From Sedimenticola sp. (GTDB lineage Bacteria > Pseudomonadota > Gammaproteobacteria > Chromatiales > Chromatiaceae): DNA of 41,639 bases. Every line of letters starts with the position of its first letter. Position 1 is the stretch's first letter. Positions 15,148-23,460 of this stretch are shown here, piece after piece. The stretch is from positions 1 to 41,639 of the forward strand of contig JAPHTA010000016.1 of assembly GCA_026196475.1 (NCBI GenBank). The letters are read 5' to 3'. The notes under the pieces are model-generated. The model did no database searches. It was not told the origin of the DNA and worked only from the letters and a program-made list of their open reading frames with translations. A program made the position numbers and the translations under genes.

Positions 15148-15177
15148 ATTCGCGTCTATTCGCGTTCATTCGCGGCT
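15148..15177. repeat. Three tandem 10-base imperfect repeats (ATTCGCG...)
   Basis: ATTCGCGTCT, ATTCGCGTTC and ATTCGCGGCT follow one another without gaps in the 273-base gap between trhA and parC. The first seven bases are identical in all copies. It resembles ATTCGCG-type intergenic repeats seen in several gammaproteobacteria. Function is unknown; protein binding with a helical-turn period is possible. Nothing else was recognised in this gap apart from the parC upstream region. Confidence 0.55.
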
Positions 15178-15337
15178 TGAATTCGCCTTGTTGGGACAGG
15201 GCCCGGCGACATGGGCAACCCGCCAGGTCGCCATCCGGTGGCCAGCGAAAGGGTGCACTCTTCCTGTGACATCTCCGGGTGCATTTCGTATGATCCCCAT
15301 CCGTGCGTGATTTCCAGCAGCAGACTATCGGGGCCCT

Positions 15338-17590
15338 ATGACCAGCGGAATTGATCAGAGTATGGAAGGTATCGAGCGGATGCCGCTCAAATCGTTTACC
15401 GAGAAGGCGTACCTGGACTACTCCATGTACGTGATCCTGGACCGGGCACTGCCGTTTATCGGTGATGGTCTGAAGCCGGTCCAGCGACGCATTGTCTACG
15501 CCATGTCTGAGCTGGGCCTGAGTGCCGCCGCCAAGTACAAGAAGTCGGCCCGCACCGTGGGCGACGTGCTGGGCAAGTTCCATCCCCACGGCGACTCCGC
15601 CTGTTACGAGGCGATGGTGCTGATGGCACAGTCTTTCTCCTACCGCTACCCGCTGGTGGACGGGCAGGGCAACTGGGGCTCGGCGGACGATCCCAAGTCG
15701 TTCGCCGCGATGCGCTATACCGAGGCGCGCCTGGCCCGCTACTCGGAGGTGCTGCTGGCGGAACTGGGCAAGGGCACCGTCGACTGGCAGCCCAACTTCG
15801 ACGGCACCCTGAACGAGCCTTCGATGCTGCCGGCGCGCCTGCCCAACCTGCTGCTGAACGGTACCACCGGGATTGCCGTGGGGATGGCGACCGACGTGCC
15901 GCCGCACAACCTGCGCGAGGTGGCCAGCGCCTGCATCCGCCTGCTGGAGCAGCCGAAGAGCACCCTGGAGGAGTTGTGCGAGCACATCAAGGGGCCGGAC
16001 TACCCGACCGAGGCGGAGATCATTACCCCGCGCGAGGAGTTGCGGAAGATCTATGAAACCGGTGGCGGCAGCATTCGCATGCGTGCCCACTACGAACGGG
16101 AACAGGGCGACGTGGTGATCACTGCCCTGCCGCACCAGGTCTCCGGGGCCCGGGTGCTGGAGCAGATCGCGCAGCAGATGCAGGCCAGGAAGCTGCCGAT
16201 GGTGGAGGATCTGCGGGACGAGTCGGATCACGAGAATCCCACCCGGCTGGTGATCGTGCCCCGTTCCAACCGGGTCGATATCGAGCGCATGATGTCGCAC
16301 CTGTTCGCCACCACCGACCTGGAGCGTAGCTACCGGGTCAACATGAACGTGATCGGCCTCAACGGGCGTCCCCAGGTGAAGAACCTGCTCGGCCTGCTCA
16401 GGGAGTGGCTGGAGTTCCGCTTCACCACCGTGCGTCGCCGCCTGGAGCACCGCCTGGGCAAGGTGGAGGCCAGGCTGCACCTGCTGGACGGCCTGCTGGT
16501 CGCCTTCCTCAACCTGGACGAGGTGATCCGCATCATCCGTTCCGAGGATCAGCCGAAACCGGTGCTGATGCAGCGCTTCGATCTGAGCGAGCTGCAGGCC
16601 GACTACATCCTGGACACCAAGCTGCGCCAGCTGGCGCGGCTGGAGGAGATGAAGATCCGGGGCGAGCAGGACGAGCTGGTCAAGGAGCGGGAGTGGCTCC
16701 AGAAGACCCTGGGTTCGAAGCAGCGCATGACCACCCTGATCCGCAAGGAGATCCAGGCCGATGCGGAGGCCTACGGTGACGACCGCCGCTCACCGATCGT
16801 GCAGCGGGCCACCGCCGAGGCGATCTCCGAGACCGACCTGGCGCCCAGCGAGCCGGTTACCGTGATCCTCTCCGAGAAGGGGTGGGCACGGGCCGCCAAG
16901 GGGCATGAGATCGATCCCGAAAGTCTCAGCTACAAGGCCGGCGACCGCTATCTCGATTGCGCCCACCTGCGCAGCAACCAGGCGGCGGTGTTTATCGACA
17001 CCGCCGGGCGCAGTTACTCGGTGCCGGCCCACACCCTGCCCTCCGCCCGTAGCCAGGGCGAGCCCCTGACCGGCCGATTGTCACCGGCAAGTGGCAAAAC
17101 CTTTGCCGTGGTACTGGGGGGAGAGCCGGAGCAGTGGTACCTGGTGGCCTCCGACGCAGGCTACGGCTTCCTGGTCCAGCTCAAGGAGCTGCACGCCAAG
17201 AACAAGGCGGGCAAGGCATTGCTGACCTTGCCGAAAGGGGCCCGGGTGCTGCACCCTGTGAAAGTGGCCGATCGGGCCAGGGACCAGGTGGTGGCGATCT
17301 CCAACGAGGGGCGGATGCTCTGCTTCCCGGTCTCCGAGCTGCCGGCGCTGAGTCGCGGCAAGGGCAACAAGATCATCGGTATCCCCGGCAAGCGGGTGGA
17401 GAACCGGGAGGAGTTCGTAGTGGCCCTGGCCTGCGTTCCGGAAGGGGGCAGCCTCACTGCCTACTCCGGCAAGCGTCACATCAACCTGAAGGCACGGGAT
17501 CTGGAACACTACCAGGGCGAACGGGGGAGGCGTGGCAACAAGCTGCCTCGAGGATTCCAGAAGGTGGACCGGGTCGAGGTGGAGTCCTGA
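15338..17590 (+). CDS. parC: DNA topoisomerase IV subunit A
   Basis: A 750-residue subunit of normal ParC length. It breaks and rejoins DNA through the tyrosine in [10 protein letters not shown], flanked by the family segments [33 protein letters not shown] and [17 protein letters not shown]. The C-terminal half forms the DNA-wrapping domain and contains repeated beta-blade motifs without a canonical GyrA box. PHGDSACY in the quinolone-determining region shows serine at the usual sensitive position. The ATG at 15338 is used, though a second ATG lies seven codons later and neither has a strong ribosome site. It faces the holC-linked small gene convergently. Confidence 0.95.
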   Translation: MTSGIDQSMEGIERMPLKSFTEKAYLDYSMYVILDRALPFIGDGLKPVQRRIVYAMSELGLSAAAKYKKSARTVGDVLGKFHPHGDSACYEAMVLMAQSFSYRYPLVDGQGNWGSADDPKSFAAMRYTEARLARYSEVLLAELGKGTVDWQPNFDGTLNEPSMLPARLPNLLLNGTTGIAVGMATDVPPHNLREVASACIRLLEQPKSTLEELCEHIKGPDYPTEAEIITPREELRKIYETGGGSIRMRAHYEREQGDVVITALPHQVSGARVLEQIAQQMQARKLPMVEDLRDESDHENPTRLVIVPRSNRVDIERMMSHLFATTDLERSYRVNMNVIGLNGRPQVKNLLGLLREWLEFRFTTVRRRLEHRLGKVEARLHLLDGLLVAFLNLDEVIRIIRSEDQPKPVLMQRFDLSELQADYILDTKLRQLARLEEMKIRGEQDELVKEREWLQKTLGSKQRMTTLIRKEIQADAEAYGDDRRSPIVQRATAEAISETDLAPSEPVTVILSEKGWARAAKGHEIDPESLSYKAGDRYLDCAHLRSNQAAVFIDTAGRSYSVPAHTLPSARSQGEPLTGRLSPASGKTFAVVLGGEPEQWYLVASDAGYGFLVQLKELHAKNKAGKALLTLPKGARVLHPVKVADRARDQVVAISNEGRMLCFPVSELPALSRGKGNKIIGIPGKRVENREEFVVALACVPEGGSLTAYSGKRHINLKARDLEHYQGERGRRGNKLPRGFQKVDRVEVES

Positions 17591-17629
17591 TACGGCACGG
17601 GCACACCTGCCGCCGTGGCGGCTCCAGTG

Positions 17630-18007
17630 TCAGGATGCGGAGTCGTCCCCGCCCGACCCCCCTCGGTCATCTTTCCTCCCGGCCCCGGTTGACAGACGTT
17701 CCAGGGTCTCCGCGAGGGCTTGGCGCAGGGTTGAAGTGAGCTGATCGCGAAACTGCCCGGTGAGCAGCTCCACCTGCTCTTCGATCACCTGCTGAAACCG
17801 GCTTTCCAGTTCCCTTTGCAGGGCGTCGACCGCGATCACTTCAGGATACCCGGGCGGCTCGGCGAGGGGTGCCTGCGGTGTGGTGGAGTCACGTCCCGTT
17901 ACCGGGCCGGCTTCGGAAATGACCACCTCCTGCAGGATCGGGATCCCCTGTGAATCGAGCCGGATCGGCGCGCTCTCCTCTTCATCCGTGGGCGGGTCGT
18001 AACTCAT
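17630..18007 (-). CDS. Unknown small acidic protein in the pepA-holC operon
   Basis: A 125-residue protein I do not recognise. Residues 1-60 are acidic and proline-rich with the pattern DSQGIPILQEVV, and residues about 62-110 look like one long helix (ALQRELESRFQQVIEEQVEL, then LLTGQFRDQLTSTL). The tail is glycine- and charge-rich. It has no signal peptide or membrane segment. The ATG at 18007 overlaps the holC stop codon (18004-18007), so it is translationally coupled to holC. Similar short proteins do occur beside holC in other gammaproteobacteria, which hints at a replication link, but no function can be assigned. Confidence 0.75.
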   Translation of the reverse strand: MSYDPPTDEEESAPIRLDSQGIPILQEVVISEAGPVTGRDSTTPQAPLAEPPGYPEVIAVDALQRELESRFQQVIEEQVELLTGQFRDQLTSTLRQALAETLERLSTGAGRKDDRGGSGGDDSAS

Positions 18008-18435
18008 CTGTCGATCTGGTGCGTATTCAGCGTGTAGCCGCGATCGCGGTAGGTTCGGTAGCGCTGTCGCCCCTCGTTGCGAACCGCCGGATCGTTATCG
18101 ATCAACTCCGCGACCCGTGTGAAACGGCTGAAGAACGGGGGGACGCCGCTGGCGATATTGATCAGCACATCATGTTCGTCCCCCGCCTGCTCGCCGTGTC
18201 CGATCAGCACCGGGGTAAGGGCGGGGTCGCTCTCGTTCAGCAGGCCATGAGGAATGAAGCTCTCCTCCCGGTGGGTCCAGAGCAGTTTGTCCATCTGCCG
18301 CGCCTCGGCGTCGGAGCCGGTGTGGAGGTAGACCCGGTGTCCCTGCTGCCACGCCTTCTCGGTGATGCGGCAGGCGAGCCCGAAACGGTCGCCCCGGGCC
18401 TGCTCGCCGAGGATGTAGAAGTCGACCTGGGTCAT
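18004..18435 (-). CDS. holC: DNA polymerase III chi subunit
   Basis: A 143-residue protein of normal HolC length. It joins the clamp-loader psi subunit to single-strand binding protein. Family features are the start VDFYILGEQ, CRITEKAWQQGHRVYLHTGS, MDKLLWTHREESFIPHGL and INIASGVPPFFSRFTRVAEL, followed by the C-terminal RYRTYRDRGY. The start overlaps the pepA stop codon by four bases and its own stop overlaps the next small gene by four bases, so all three genes are one coupled operon. The usual downstream valS is not here; instead the operon ends against parC. Confidence 0.95.
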   Translation of the reverse strand: MTQVDFYILGEQARGDRFGLACRITEKAWQQGHRVYLHTGSDAEARQMDKLLWTHREESFIPHGLLNESDPALTPVLIGHGEQAGDEHDVLINIASGVPPFFSRFTRVAELIDNDPAVRNEGRQRYRTYRDRGYTLNTHQIDR

Positions 18436-19931
18436 TTCACGCGTCCGGCCCGTTTCAGCAGGAACTGGGAGAGCAGGGAGACCGGCCGGCCGGTGGCACC
18501 CTTATCCTCGCCGCTGCGCCAGGCGGTGCCGGCGATATCCAGGTGTGCCCACTTGAACTTCCTGGCGTAACGGGAGAGGAAGCAGGCGGCGGTAATGGTG
18601 CCAGCGCCCTTGCCGCCGATGTTGGCCATGTCGGCAAAATTGCTCTTCAGCTGATCCTGGTACTCGTCCCACAACGGCAGCTGCCAGGCCCGGTCGTTGG
18701 CCCGGCTGCCCGCTTCCAGCAGCTCGCCGGCAAGCTTGTCGTCATTGCTGAGAAGACCGGATGCCTGATTTCCAAGCGCGATGATGCAGGCGCCGGTGAG
18801 GGTCGCCACGTCCACCACCGCCGCCGGCTTGTAGCGCTCGGCGTAGGTAAGGGCGTCACACAGGATCAGGCGGCCCTCGGCATCGGTATTGAGGATCTCG
18901 ATGGTCTGGCCGGACATGCTGGTGACGATGTCACCGGGCTTGTTGGCGGCGCCATCGGGCAGGTTTTCCGAGGCCGGCACGATCACCACCAGGTTGATCG
19001 GCAGCTCCATCTTGACACAGGCAGCCATAGTGCCGATGACACTGGCGCCGCCGCACATGTCGTACTTCATCTCGTCCATTGCCGCGGCCGGTTTCAGGGA
19101 GATGCCGCCAGCGTCGAAGGTGAGGCCCTTGCCCACCAGCAGCAGCGGCCTGGAGCCCGATTTTCCGCCCTTGTACTCCATCACGATCAGCTTGGCAGGC
19201 TCACGGCTACCCCGGGAGACCGAGAGCAGCGAGCCCATGCCGAGGGACTCCATCTGTTTCTCCTCCAGCACCGAGACCTTCAGCTTGGTCGACTGGCGGC
19301 CCAGTTTCCGGGCCTGCTCCGCCAGGTGACCCGGGGTGCACAGATTGCCGGGCAGGTTGGCCAGGTCCTTGCTCAGGGAGATGCCGGCGGCAATCGCCTC
19401 GCCCTCGCTGACGGCGCGTTGCAGCGCCTGGCTTTTCGGCTGGTCGCCGATGTACAGGGCCAGTTTTTTCAACGGCCGTTTCGGTGGCTCGGCCTTGCTC
19501 TTGCACTGGTCGAATCGGTACACCTGGTCCTCGGCGGTGATTACCGACTCGCGCAGCACCTGGTCCAGGCCGCTCTCCCCGGTCTCCAGCGCCGGCAGGG
19601 TATTGACCGCCTCGATTACGCTGCCCTGGTTCAGCATCCTGACAGCGCCGGCCCAGCTCTTGAGTGCGGACTTCAGGGTGAACTCCTTCTCCGGACCGAG
19701 ACCCACCAGTAGAACCCGTTCAGCCTGAATTTTGGGCAGGTCATACAGCATCAGGGACTGCTCCGCCTCGCCGTCCATGTCGCCGCGCTTGAGGATGGCG
19801 CTGAGCTGTCCGCCACTCGCCTTGTCGATATCGGCCGCCGGGCCGCTCAGCCGGCGCCGTGAATGGATACCGAGTACGAGACAGGCGGTTCGCAGGTTGG
19901 CGAGGTCGCCCGATTTGAGAAGGTATTGCAT
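18432..19931 (-). CDS. pepA: Leucyl aminopeptidase (M17)
   Basis: A 499-residue cytosolic metallopeptidase that removes N-terminal residues; in E. coli it also binds DNA for Xer recombination. The C-terminal catalytic domain has VGKGLTFDAGGISLKP, DEMKYDMCGGASVIG and the NTDAEGRLIL signature, giving the lysine, aspartates and glutamate that bind two metals. The N-terminal domain is less conserved, as usual. The ATG at 19931 has a GGGGAC site. The gene leads the pepA-holC operon and is divergent from lptF, a common gammaproteobacterial arrangement. Confidence 0.95.
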   Translation of the reverse strand: MQYLLKSGDLANLRTACLVLGIHSRRRLSGPAADIDKASGGQLSAILKRGDMDGEAEQSLMLYDLPKIQAERVLLVGLGPEKEFTLKSALKSWAGAVRMLNQGSVIEAVNTLPALETGESGLDQVLRESVITAEDQVYRFDQCKSKAEPPKRPLKKLALYIGDQPKSQALQRAVSEGEAIAAGISLSKDLANLPGNLCTPGHLAEQARKLGRQSTKLKVSVLEEKQMESLGMGSLLSVSRGSREPAKLIVMEYKGGKSGSRPLLLVGKGLTFDAGGISLKPAAAMDEMKYDMCGGASVIGTMAACVKMELPINLVVIVPASENLPDGAANKPGDIVTSMSGQTIEILNTDAEGRLILCDALTYAERYKPAAVVDVATLTGACIIALGNQASGLLSNDDKLAGELLEAGSRANDRAWQLPLWDEYQDQLKSNFADMANIGGKGAGTITAACFLSRYARKFKWAHLDIAGTAWRSGEDKGATGRPVSLLSQFLLKRAGRVK

Positions 19932-20062
19932 AGTGTCCCCTGTGATTGTCGTGGGCCGGTTTGCCCGGAGCCGGGGCAGGATGTACTATCCTCCGCGGCT
20001 TGAACTGTTTTGCCGGGCTATCGCCGCAGGGCGGACCGGCCGTACCCTGATCACGTAGTAGT

Positions 20063-20077
20063 CTACAAGAAATGTAG
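20063..20077. promoter_or_regulatory. Small palindrome between pepA and lptF
   Basis: CTACA, five bases and TGTAG form a symmetric site in the 199-base divergent region. It follows a GTAGTCTAC element on its left. Either could bind a regulator of one or both genes. I see no clear promoter boxes, so this is weak. Confidence 0.25.
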
Positions 20078-20130
20078 CCGTTTACCACAGGCCCCGGGCG
20101 CCGCCCGGCCACTCTGTCAATCACCGGATT

Positions 20131-21240
20131 ATGCTGCCGATTATCGATCGCTACATTCTGCAGGAAGTGAGCAAGTCGTTTCTTGCCATCATGACCGTCC
20201 TGATGCTGATCGTGGTCAGCCAGAGCTATATCCGGATTCTCGAGGACGCGGTCTCCGGTACCGTAACCAACCAGGTCCTGATGCAGCTGCTGGGGCTGGA
20301 GGTGCTGCAGGTACTGGGCCCGGTGACGCCGCCCACCTTCTTTTTCGCCATTCTCTATACCCTGGGGCGCATGTACCGCGACAGCGAAATGACCGCGCTG
20401 GCGGCGGGTGGTGTCGGCCTGCGACGCATCTATCGCGCCTTCGCCCTGGTGGCGCTTCCGGTTGCCCTGGCGGTGGCCTGGTTCACCCTCGACCTGGTGC
20501 CCTGGGTGAATTCCAACAAGGCGCAGATCATGCAGCAGCAGAAGGATGAGTCTGCCGAGCTGGGAATGGCGGTGGCGGGCCGCTTCAACGAGTTCAGTCG
20601 CGGCGGGCTGGTGTTCTACGTGGAGAACATGAGCGAGGACAAGCGGCGTATGCGCAACGTCTTCGTGCAGAACCGGCAGCACGGCAAACTGGGCCTGGTT
20701 ACCGCCGCCGAGGGCTACCAGTACACCGAACCGGACACCGGTGACCAGTACCTGGTGCTGGTTCGTGGCCACCGCTACGAGGGGGTGCCGGGACAGAACG
20801 ACTACTCGGTGGGTGATTTTGCCAAGTACGCGATCCTGATTGACCGCAACGGGCCGGAAGAGGGGGTGTTGCCGACCAAGGCGATCCCCACTTCAGAACT
20901 GATCGGCTCCGACGATCTGCGCAATCAGTCCGAACTGGAGTACCGGCTGATGTTCCCGGTGGCGGTGCTGGTATTCACCGTCCTCAGCGTTCCCCTGAGC
21001 AAGTCACTGCCACGGGAGGGGATCTACGGGCGACTGATGCTGGCTCTGCTCTGTTATATCCTGTTCCTGAACCTGCAGGCGGTATCCGGAAACTGGATGG
21101 TGGACGGTACCACTCCGGCCTGGATGGGCCGCTGGTGGGTGCATCCGTTCATGCTCCTGCTGGGCGGTGCCATCATGCTCTACAAGTCGCCGCGCATGTT
21201 CCGGGTGCTGCTGCGGCGTCTGCCGGGGATGGCGCGATGA
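20131..21240 (+). CDS. lptF: LPS export permease LptF
   Basis: A 369-residue inner-membrane protein with the LptF/G layout: transmembrane segments near the N-terminus (DRYILQEVSKSFLAIMTVLM) and before residue 100, a periplasmic beta-jellyroll middle (about 125-260), and three C-terminal membrane segments. RMYRDSEMTALAAGGVG is the conserved coupling region that meets the LptB ATPase. With LptG and LptB it pulls lipopolysaccharide from the inner membrane to the LptC bridge. The ATG at 20131 has a poor ribosome site. Its stop overlaps the lptG start. LptF rather than LptG is assigned by its first position and the YRDSEMTAL motif. Confidence 0.95.
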   Translation: MLPIIDRYILQEVSKSFLAIMTVLMLIVVSQSYIRILEDAVSGTVTNQVLMQLLGLEVLQVLGPVTPPTFFFAILYTLGRMYRDSEMTALAAGGVGLRRIYRAFALVALPVALAVAWFTLDLVPWVNSNKAQIMQQQKDESAELGMAVAGRFNEFSRGGLVFYVENMSEDKRRMRNVFVQNRQHGKLGLVTAAEGYQYTEPDTGDQYLVLVRGHRYEGVPGQNDYSVGDFAKYAILIDRNGPEEGVLPTKAIPTSELIGSDDLRNQSELEYRLMFPVAVLVFTVLSVPLSKSLPREGIYGRLMLALLCYILFLNLQAVSGNWMVDGTTPAWMGRWWVHPFMLLLGGAIMLYKSPRMFRVLLRRLPGMAR

Positions 21241-22301
21241 GAACCCTGGACTGGTATATCGGACGCAGCGTGATCCTGAGTATCCTGGTTACCCTGGTGA
21301 TCCTGGTGGCGCTGGTCGGTTTCATCACCCTGATGGACGAGCTGGGGGATGTGGGCACCGGTGAGTACCGGGTCAAGGATGCCTTTCTCTATGTGCTGCT
21401 GGTGCTGCCGCGCCGGGCCTACGAGGTGTTCCCGATGGCGGTGCTGCTGGGCAGCCTGGTGGGGTTGGGTACCCTCGCCAACAACTCCGAGCTGGTGGCG
21501 ATGCGGGCGGCCGGTATCAGCCTGGCGCGGATTATCGGCTCGGTGCTGAAGGCGGGCATGCTGGCGATGCTGGTGGTGGTGCTGATCGGTGAGGTGGTGG
21601 CACCCAATACCGAGCAGTTTGCGGAGCGGATGCGCGCCGGCAAGATGAGCAACCAGATCACGCTCAAGTCACAATACGGATTCTGGGCGCGGGACGGCGG
21701 TTCTTTCGTCAATATCCGTCAGATCCTTCCCGGCTCCCAGCTCAGGGATATCTATATCTATGAATTCGATGAAGGGCGCGAGCTGAGGGTCTCCACCCAC
21801 GCCGATTTTGCCCAGTTCAGCGACGGGCGCTGGCTGCTGCGGGGCATCCACCAGACCCGTTTCCTGGCTAACCGGGTGGAGAGCCGGGAGCTCGGGGAGG
21901 CGACCTGGGAGTCCCTGCTCAACCCGGATATCCTCAACGTGGTGGTGGTACGGCCCACCATGTTGCCGGTGTGGGGTCTCTACCAGTACATCGACTTCAT
22001 GCATGACAACGGCCAGGAGGCGACCACCTACGAGGTGGCTTTCTGGAGCAAGGTGATCATGCCGCTGGTGACCCTGGTGATGGTCTTTCTGGCGGTGCCT
22101 TTCGTCTTCGGTGTGTTGCGCTCGGTGGGTATTGGCCAGAGGATCTTTGCCGGCTCCCTGCTCGGCCTGGCGTTCTTCCTGTTGAACAAGGTGCTGGGCC
22201 ACATGGCGGTGGTCTATTCACTCAACCCCCTGTTCGCCGCGGCGGTTCCCGGTCTGCTGTTTCTGGGTATCGGCTTCTGGTTCGTGCGCCGGGTGCACTG
22301 A
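21237..22301 (+). CDS. lptG: LPS export permease LptG
   Basis: A 354-residue partner of LptF with the same layout: first membrane segment RSVILSILVTLVILVALVGF, the coupling region NNSELVAMRAAGIS, a periplasmic domain (about 130-270) and three C-terminal membrane segments ending FFLLNKVLGHMAVVYSLNP. A longer frame extends upstream inside lptF, but the ATG at 21237 overlaps the lptF stop as ATGA and gives the usual LptG N-terminus (MRTLDWYIGRSV). The two genes are translationally coupled. The RDD gene converges 10 bases after its stop codon. Confidence 0.95.
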   Translation: MRTLDWYIGRSVILSILVTLVILVALVGFITLMDELGDVGTGEYRVKDAFLYVLLVLPRRAYEVFPMAVLLGSLVGLGTLANNSELVAMRAAGISLARIIGSVLKAGMLAMLVVVLIGEVVAPNTEQFAERMRAGKMSNQITLKSQYGFWARDGGSFVNIRQILPGSQLRDIYIYEFDEGRELRVSTHADFAQFSDGRWLLRGIHQTRFLANRVESRELGEATWESLLNPDILNVVVVRPTMLPVWGLYQYIDFMHDNGQEATTYEVAFWSKVIMPLVTLVMVFLAVPFVFGVLRSVGIGQRIFAGSLLGLAFFLLNKVLGHMAVVYSLNPLFAAAVPGLLFLGIGFWFVRRVH

Positions 22302-22311
22302 CGCTGTTGCT

Positions 22312-22779
22312 CTATTTCCGTTTCTTCAGCAGTACCAGGCGGGTACCGGAGAGCCGGTCGTGCCAGGCCAGCCGGTCCCGGTCGACCAGTATCCAGAGAT
22401 AGCCCAGCCCCAGGGGCAGCCAGGAGAGTAGTGCACCAACGAGTCGTTTCAATGCGTCCCGCCAGGCCAGGGGCTGGCCGTCGTCGCGTATCACGCGCAG
22501 GCGCCAGGAGCGCATGCCGAGCGTCTGTCCTCCCTTGAGCCAGAACAGCACAAAGAACAGCGGCGGCACCAGGGCCAGCCAGAGCCGAAACCAGGGGTTG
22601 CCGGGGAGTGCGTTCGCGGCTGCCTCTCCGAGCAGGATGCCGACCGGCAGCGTCACCATCATGGAGGCCAGCAGTAGCAGGCCGAAGATCAGCAGGCCGT
22701 CGTACAGCATGGCCGCCAGCCGGCGCGGCAGTCCTGGTGTAACTGCTTGATTGATATCCGGAATATCTGTACTTCTCAT
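22312..22779 (-). CDS. RDD family membrane protein
   Basis: A 155-residue protein with the RDD signature: PRRLAAMLYDGLLIFGLLL at the start, with the arginine and aspartate in the first membrane segment, then GGQTLGMRSWRLRVI and the C-terminal HDRLSGTRLV. Three or four membrane segments are likely. RDD proteins are of mixed and mostly unknown role; some act in ion exchange. It lies between lptG (convergent) and the PilZ gene (divergent) and appears to be a single-gene unit. Confidence 0.85.
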   Translation of the reverse strand: MRSTDIPDINQAVTPGLPRRLAAMLYDGLLIFGLLLLASMMVTLPVGILLGEAAANALPGNPWFRLWLALVPPLFFVLFWLKGGQTLGMRSWRLRVIRDDGQPLAWRDALKRLVGALLSWLPLGLGYLWILVDRDRLAWHDRLSGTRLVLLKKRK

Positions 22780-22921
22780 GGCTTGCTGTAGACCTGGTGA
22801 AGATGGATATGCAGGTGCTGGAGTTTGCGCTCCGTCACAAAGTTGCAGGTTATTTGGTCTATATTATTGAAAAGTGGTCGTGTTGCCTATCATCTGCGGG
22901 CAACGCGATTTCGTGCTACCT

Positions 22922-22937
22922 GGAGGCAATCACCTTG
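22922..22937 (+). promoter_or_regulatory. Strong Shine-Dalgarno placing a TTG start for the PilZ gene
   Basis: GGAGG at 22922-22926 lies eight bases before TTG at 22935. No ATG with a comparable ribosome site exists upstream in this frame, and the PilZ domain begins directly after this TTG, so it is the likely start codon. Confidence 0.6.
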
Positions 22938-23288
22938 GAACTTCGCAGCTCGCCACGCCGGGCGGTCACCCTCTATACCATGCTTGATTACCATAGCCTG
23001 GGGCTGGTGCGTGGATGTGTCCGGGATATCGGTCTCGGCGGGATGTTTGTCGATATCGGCCGGATTCAGCTGCCGGTGAATGCCACCCTGCGCGCCTCGC
23101 TGATGATTGGCCCCTCCGACCTGCGTCAGCCGGTGCATGTCGATGCGGTGGTGGTGCGCTGCGCCGAGCACGGCGTCGGTCTGATGTTTGATGAGCTGGA
23201 CAGCGAGTTCCGTTATACACTGAACCGGCTGATCAGGGGCTGTCTCGATCCCGCCCGGGAGGGTGACTGTCCCGATTTCCTGCACTGA
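22935..23288 (+). CDS. PilZ domain protein
   Basis: A 117-residue protein consisting of one PilZ domain, a c-di-GMP-binding fold. After the start comes ELRSSPRRAVTL, where paired arginines resemble the RxxxR binding motif, then the second part of the motif as RDIGLGGMFVDIG (D/NxSxxG-like, here with glycine replacing serine). Relaxed motifs can mean weaker or no c-di-GMP binding. The frame is open upstream to 22797, but those residues are cysteine-rich and not PilZ-like, and the TTG at 22935 has an excellent GGAGG site. It is followed by a two-component pair on the same strand. Confidence 0.75.
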   Translation: MELRSSPRRAVTLYTMLDYHSLGLVRGCVRDIGLGGMFVDIGRIQLPVNATLRASLMIGPSDLRQPVHVDAVVVRCAEHGVGLMFDELDSEFRYTLNRLIRGCLDPAREGDCPDFLH

Positions 23289-23305
23289 TCCCCCGCAGTA
23301 CGCTT

Positions 23306-23325
23306 GTCCCTGCCTGCAGGGGGAC
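23306..23325 (+). terminator. Weak hairpin after the PilZ gene
   Basis: GTCCCT and AGGGGGAC pair with a small bulge around a short loop, 17 bases past the stop codon, followed by ATTGTAATAG. It could end the PilZ transcript, but the T run is poor. Confidence 0.3.
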
Positions 23326-23460
23326 ATTGTAATAGTCCCCGGGCAAGGCATAATGACCAGTTTTAGCGATCCCTGCATACCGTTTCCCGGTTGACTCCAA
23401 CCGCTCCCGTAGCCGGCGATAGGGGGGAGCCGGGATGGCGCCTTTGACCCCTTGCAGAAC

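Noticed and set aside
15143-16480. A 445-codon minus-strand frame over parC
   Set aside because: It lies opposite the conserved N-terminal half of parC and has His/Gln/Gly-rich composition typical of antisense frames in GC-rich DNA.
18543-20772. Long antisense frames over pepA (18543-19712, plus) and lptF (19741-20772, minus)
   Set aside because: They oppose conserved pepA and lptF sequence and show no recognisable domain.
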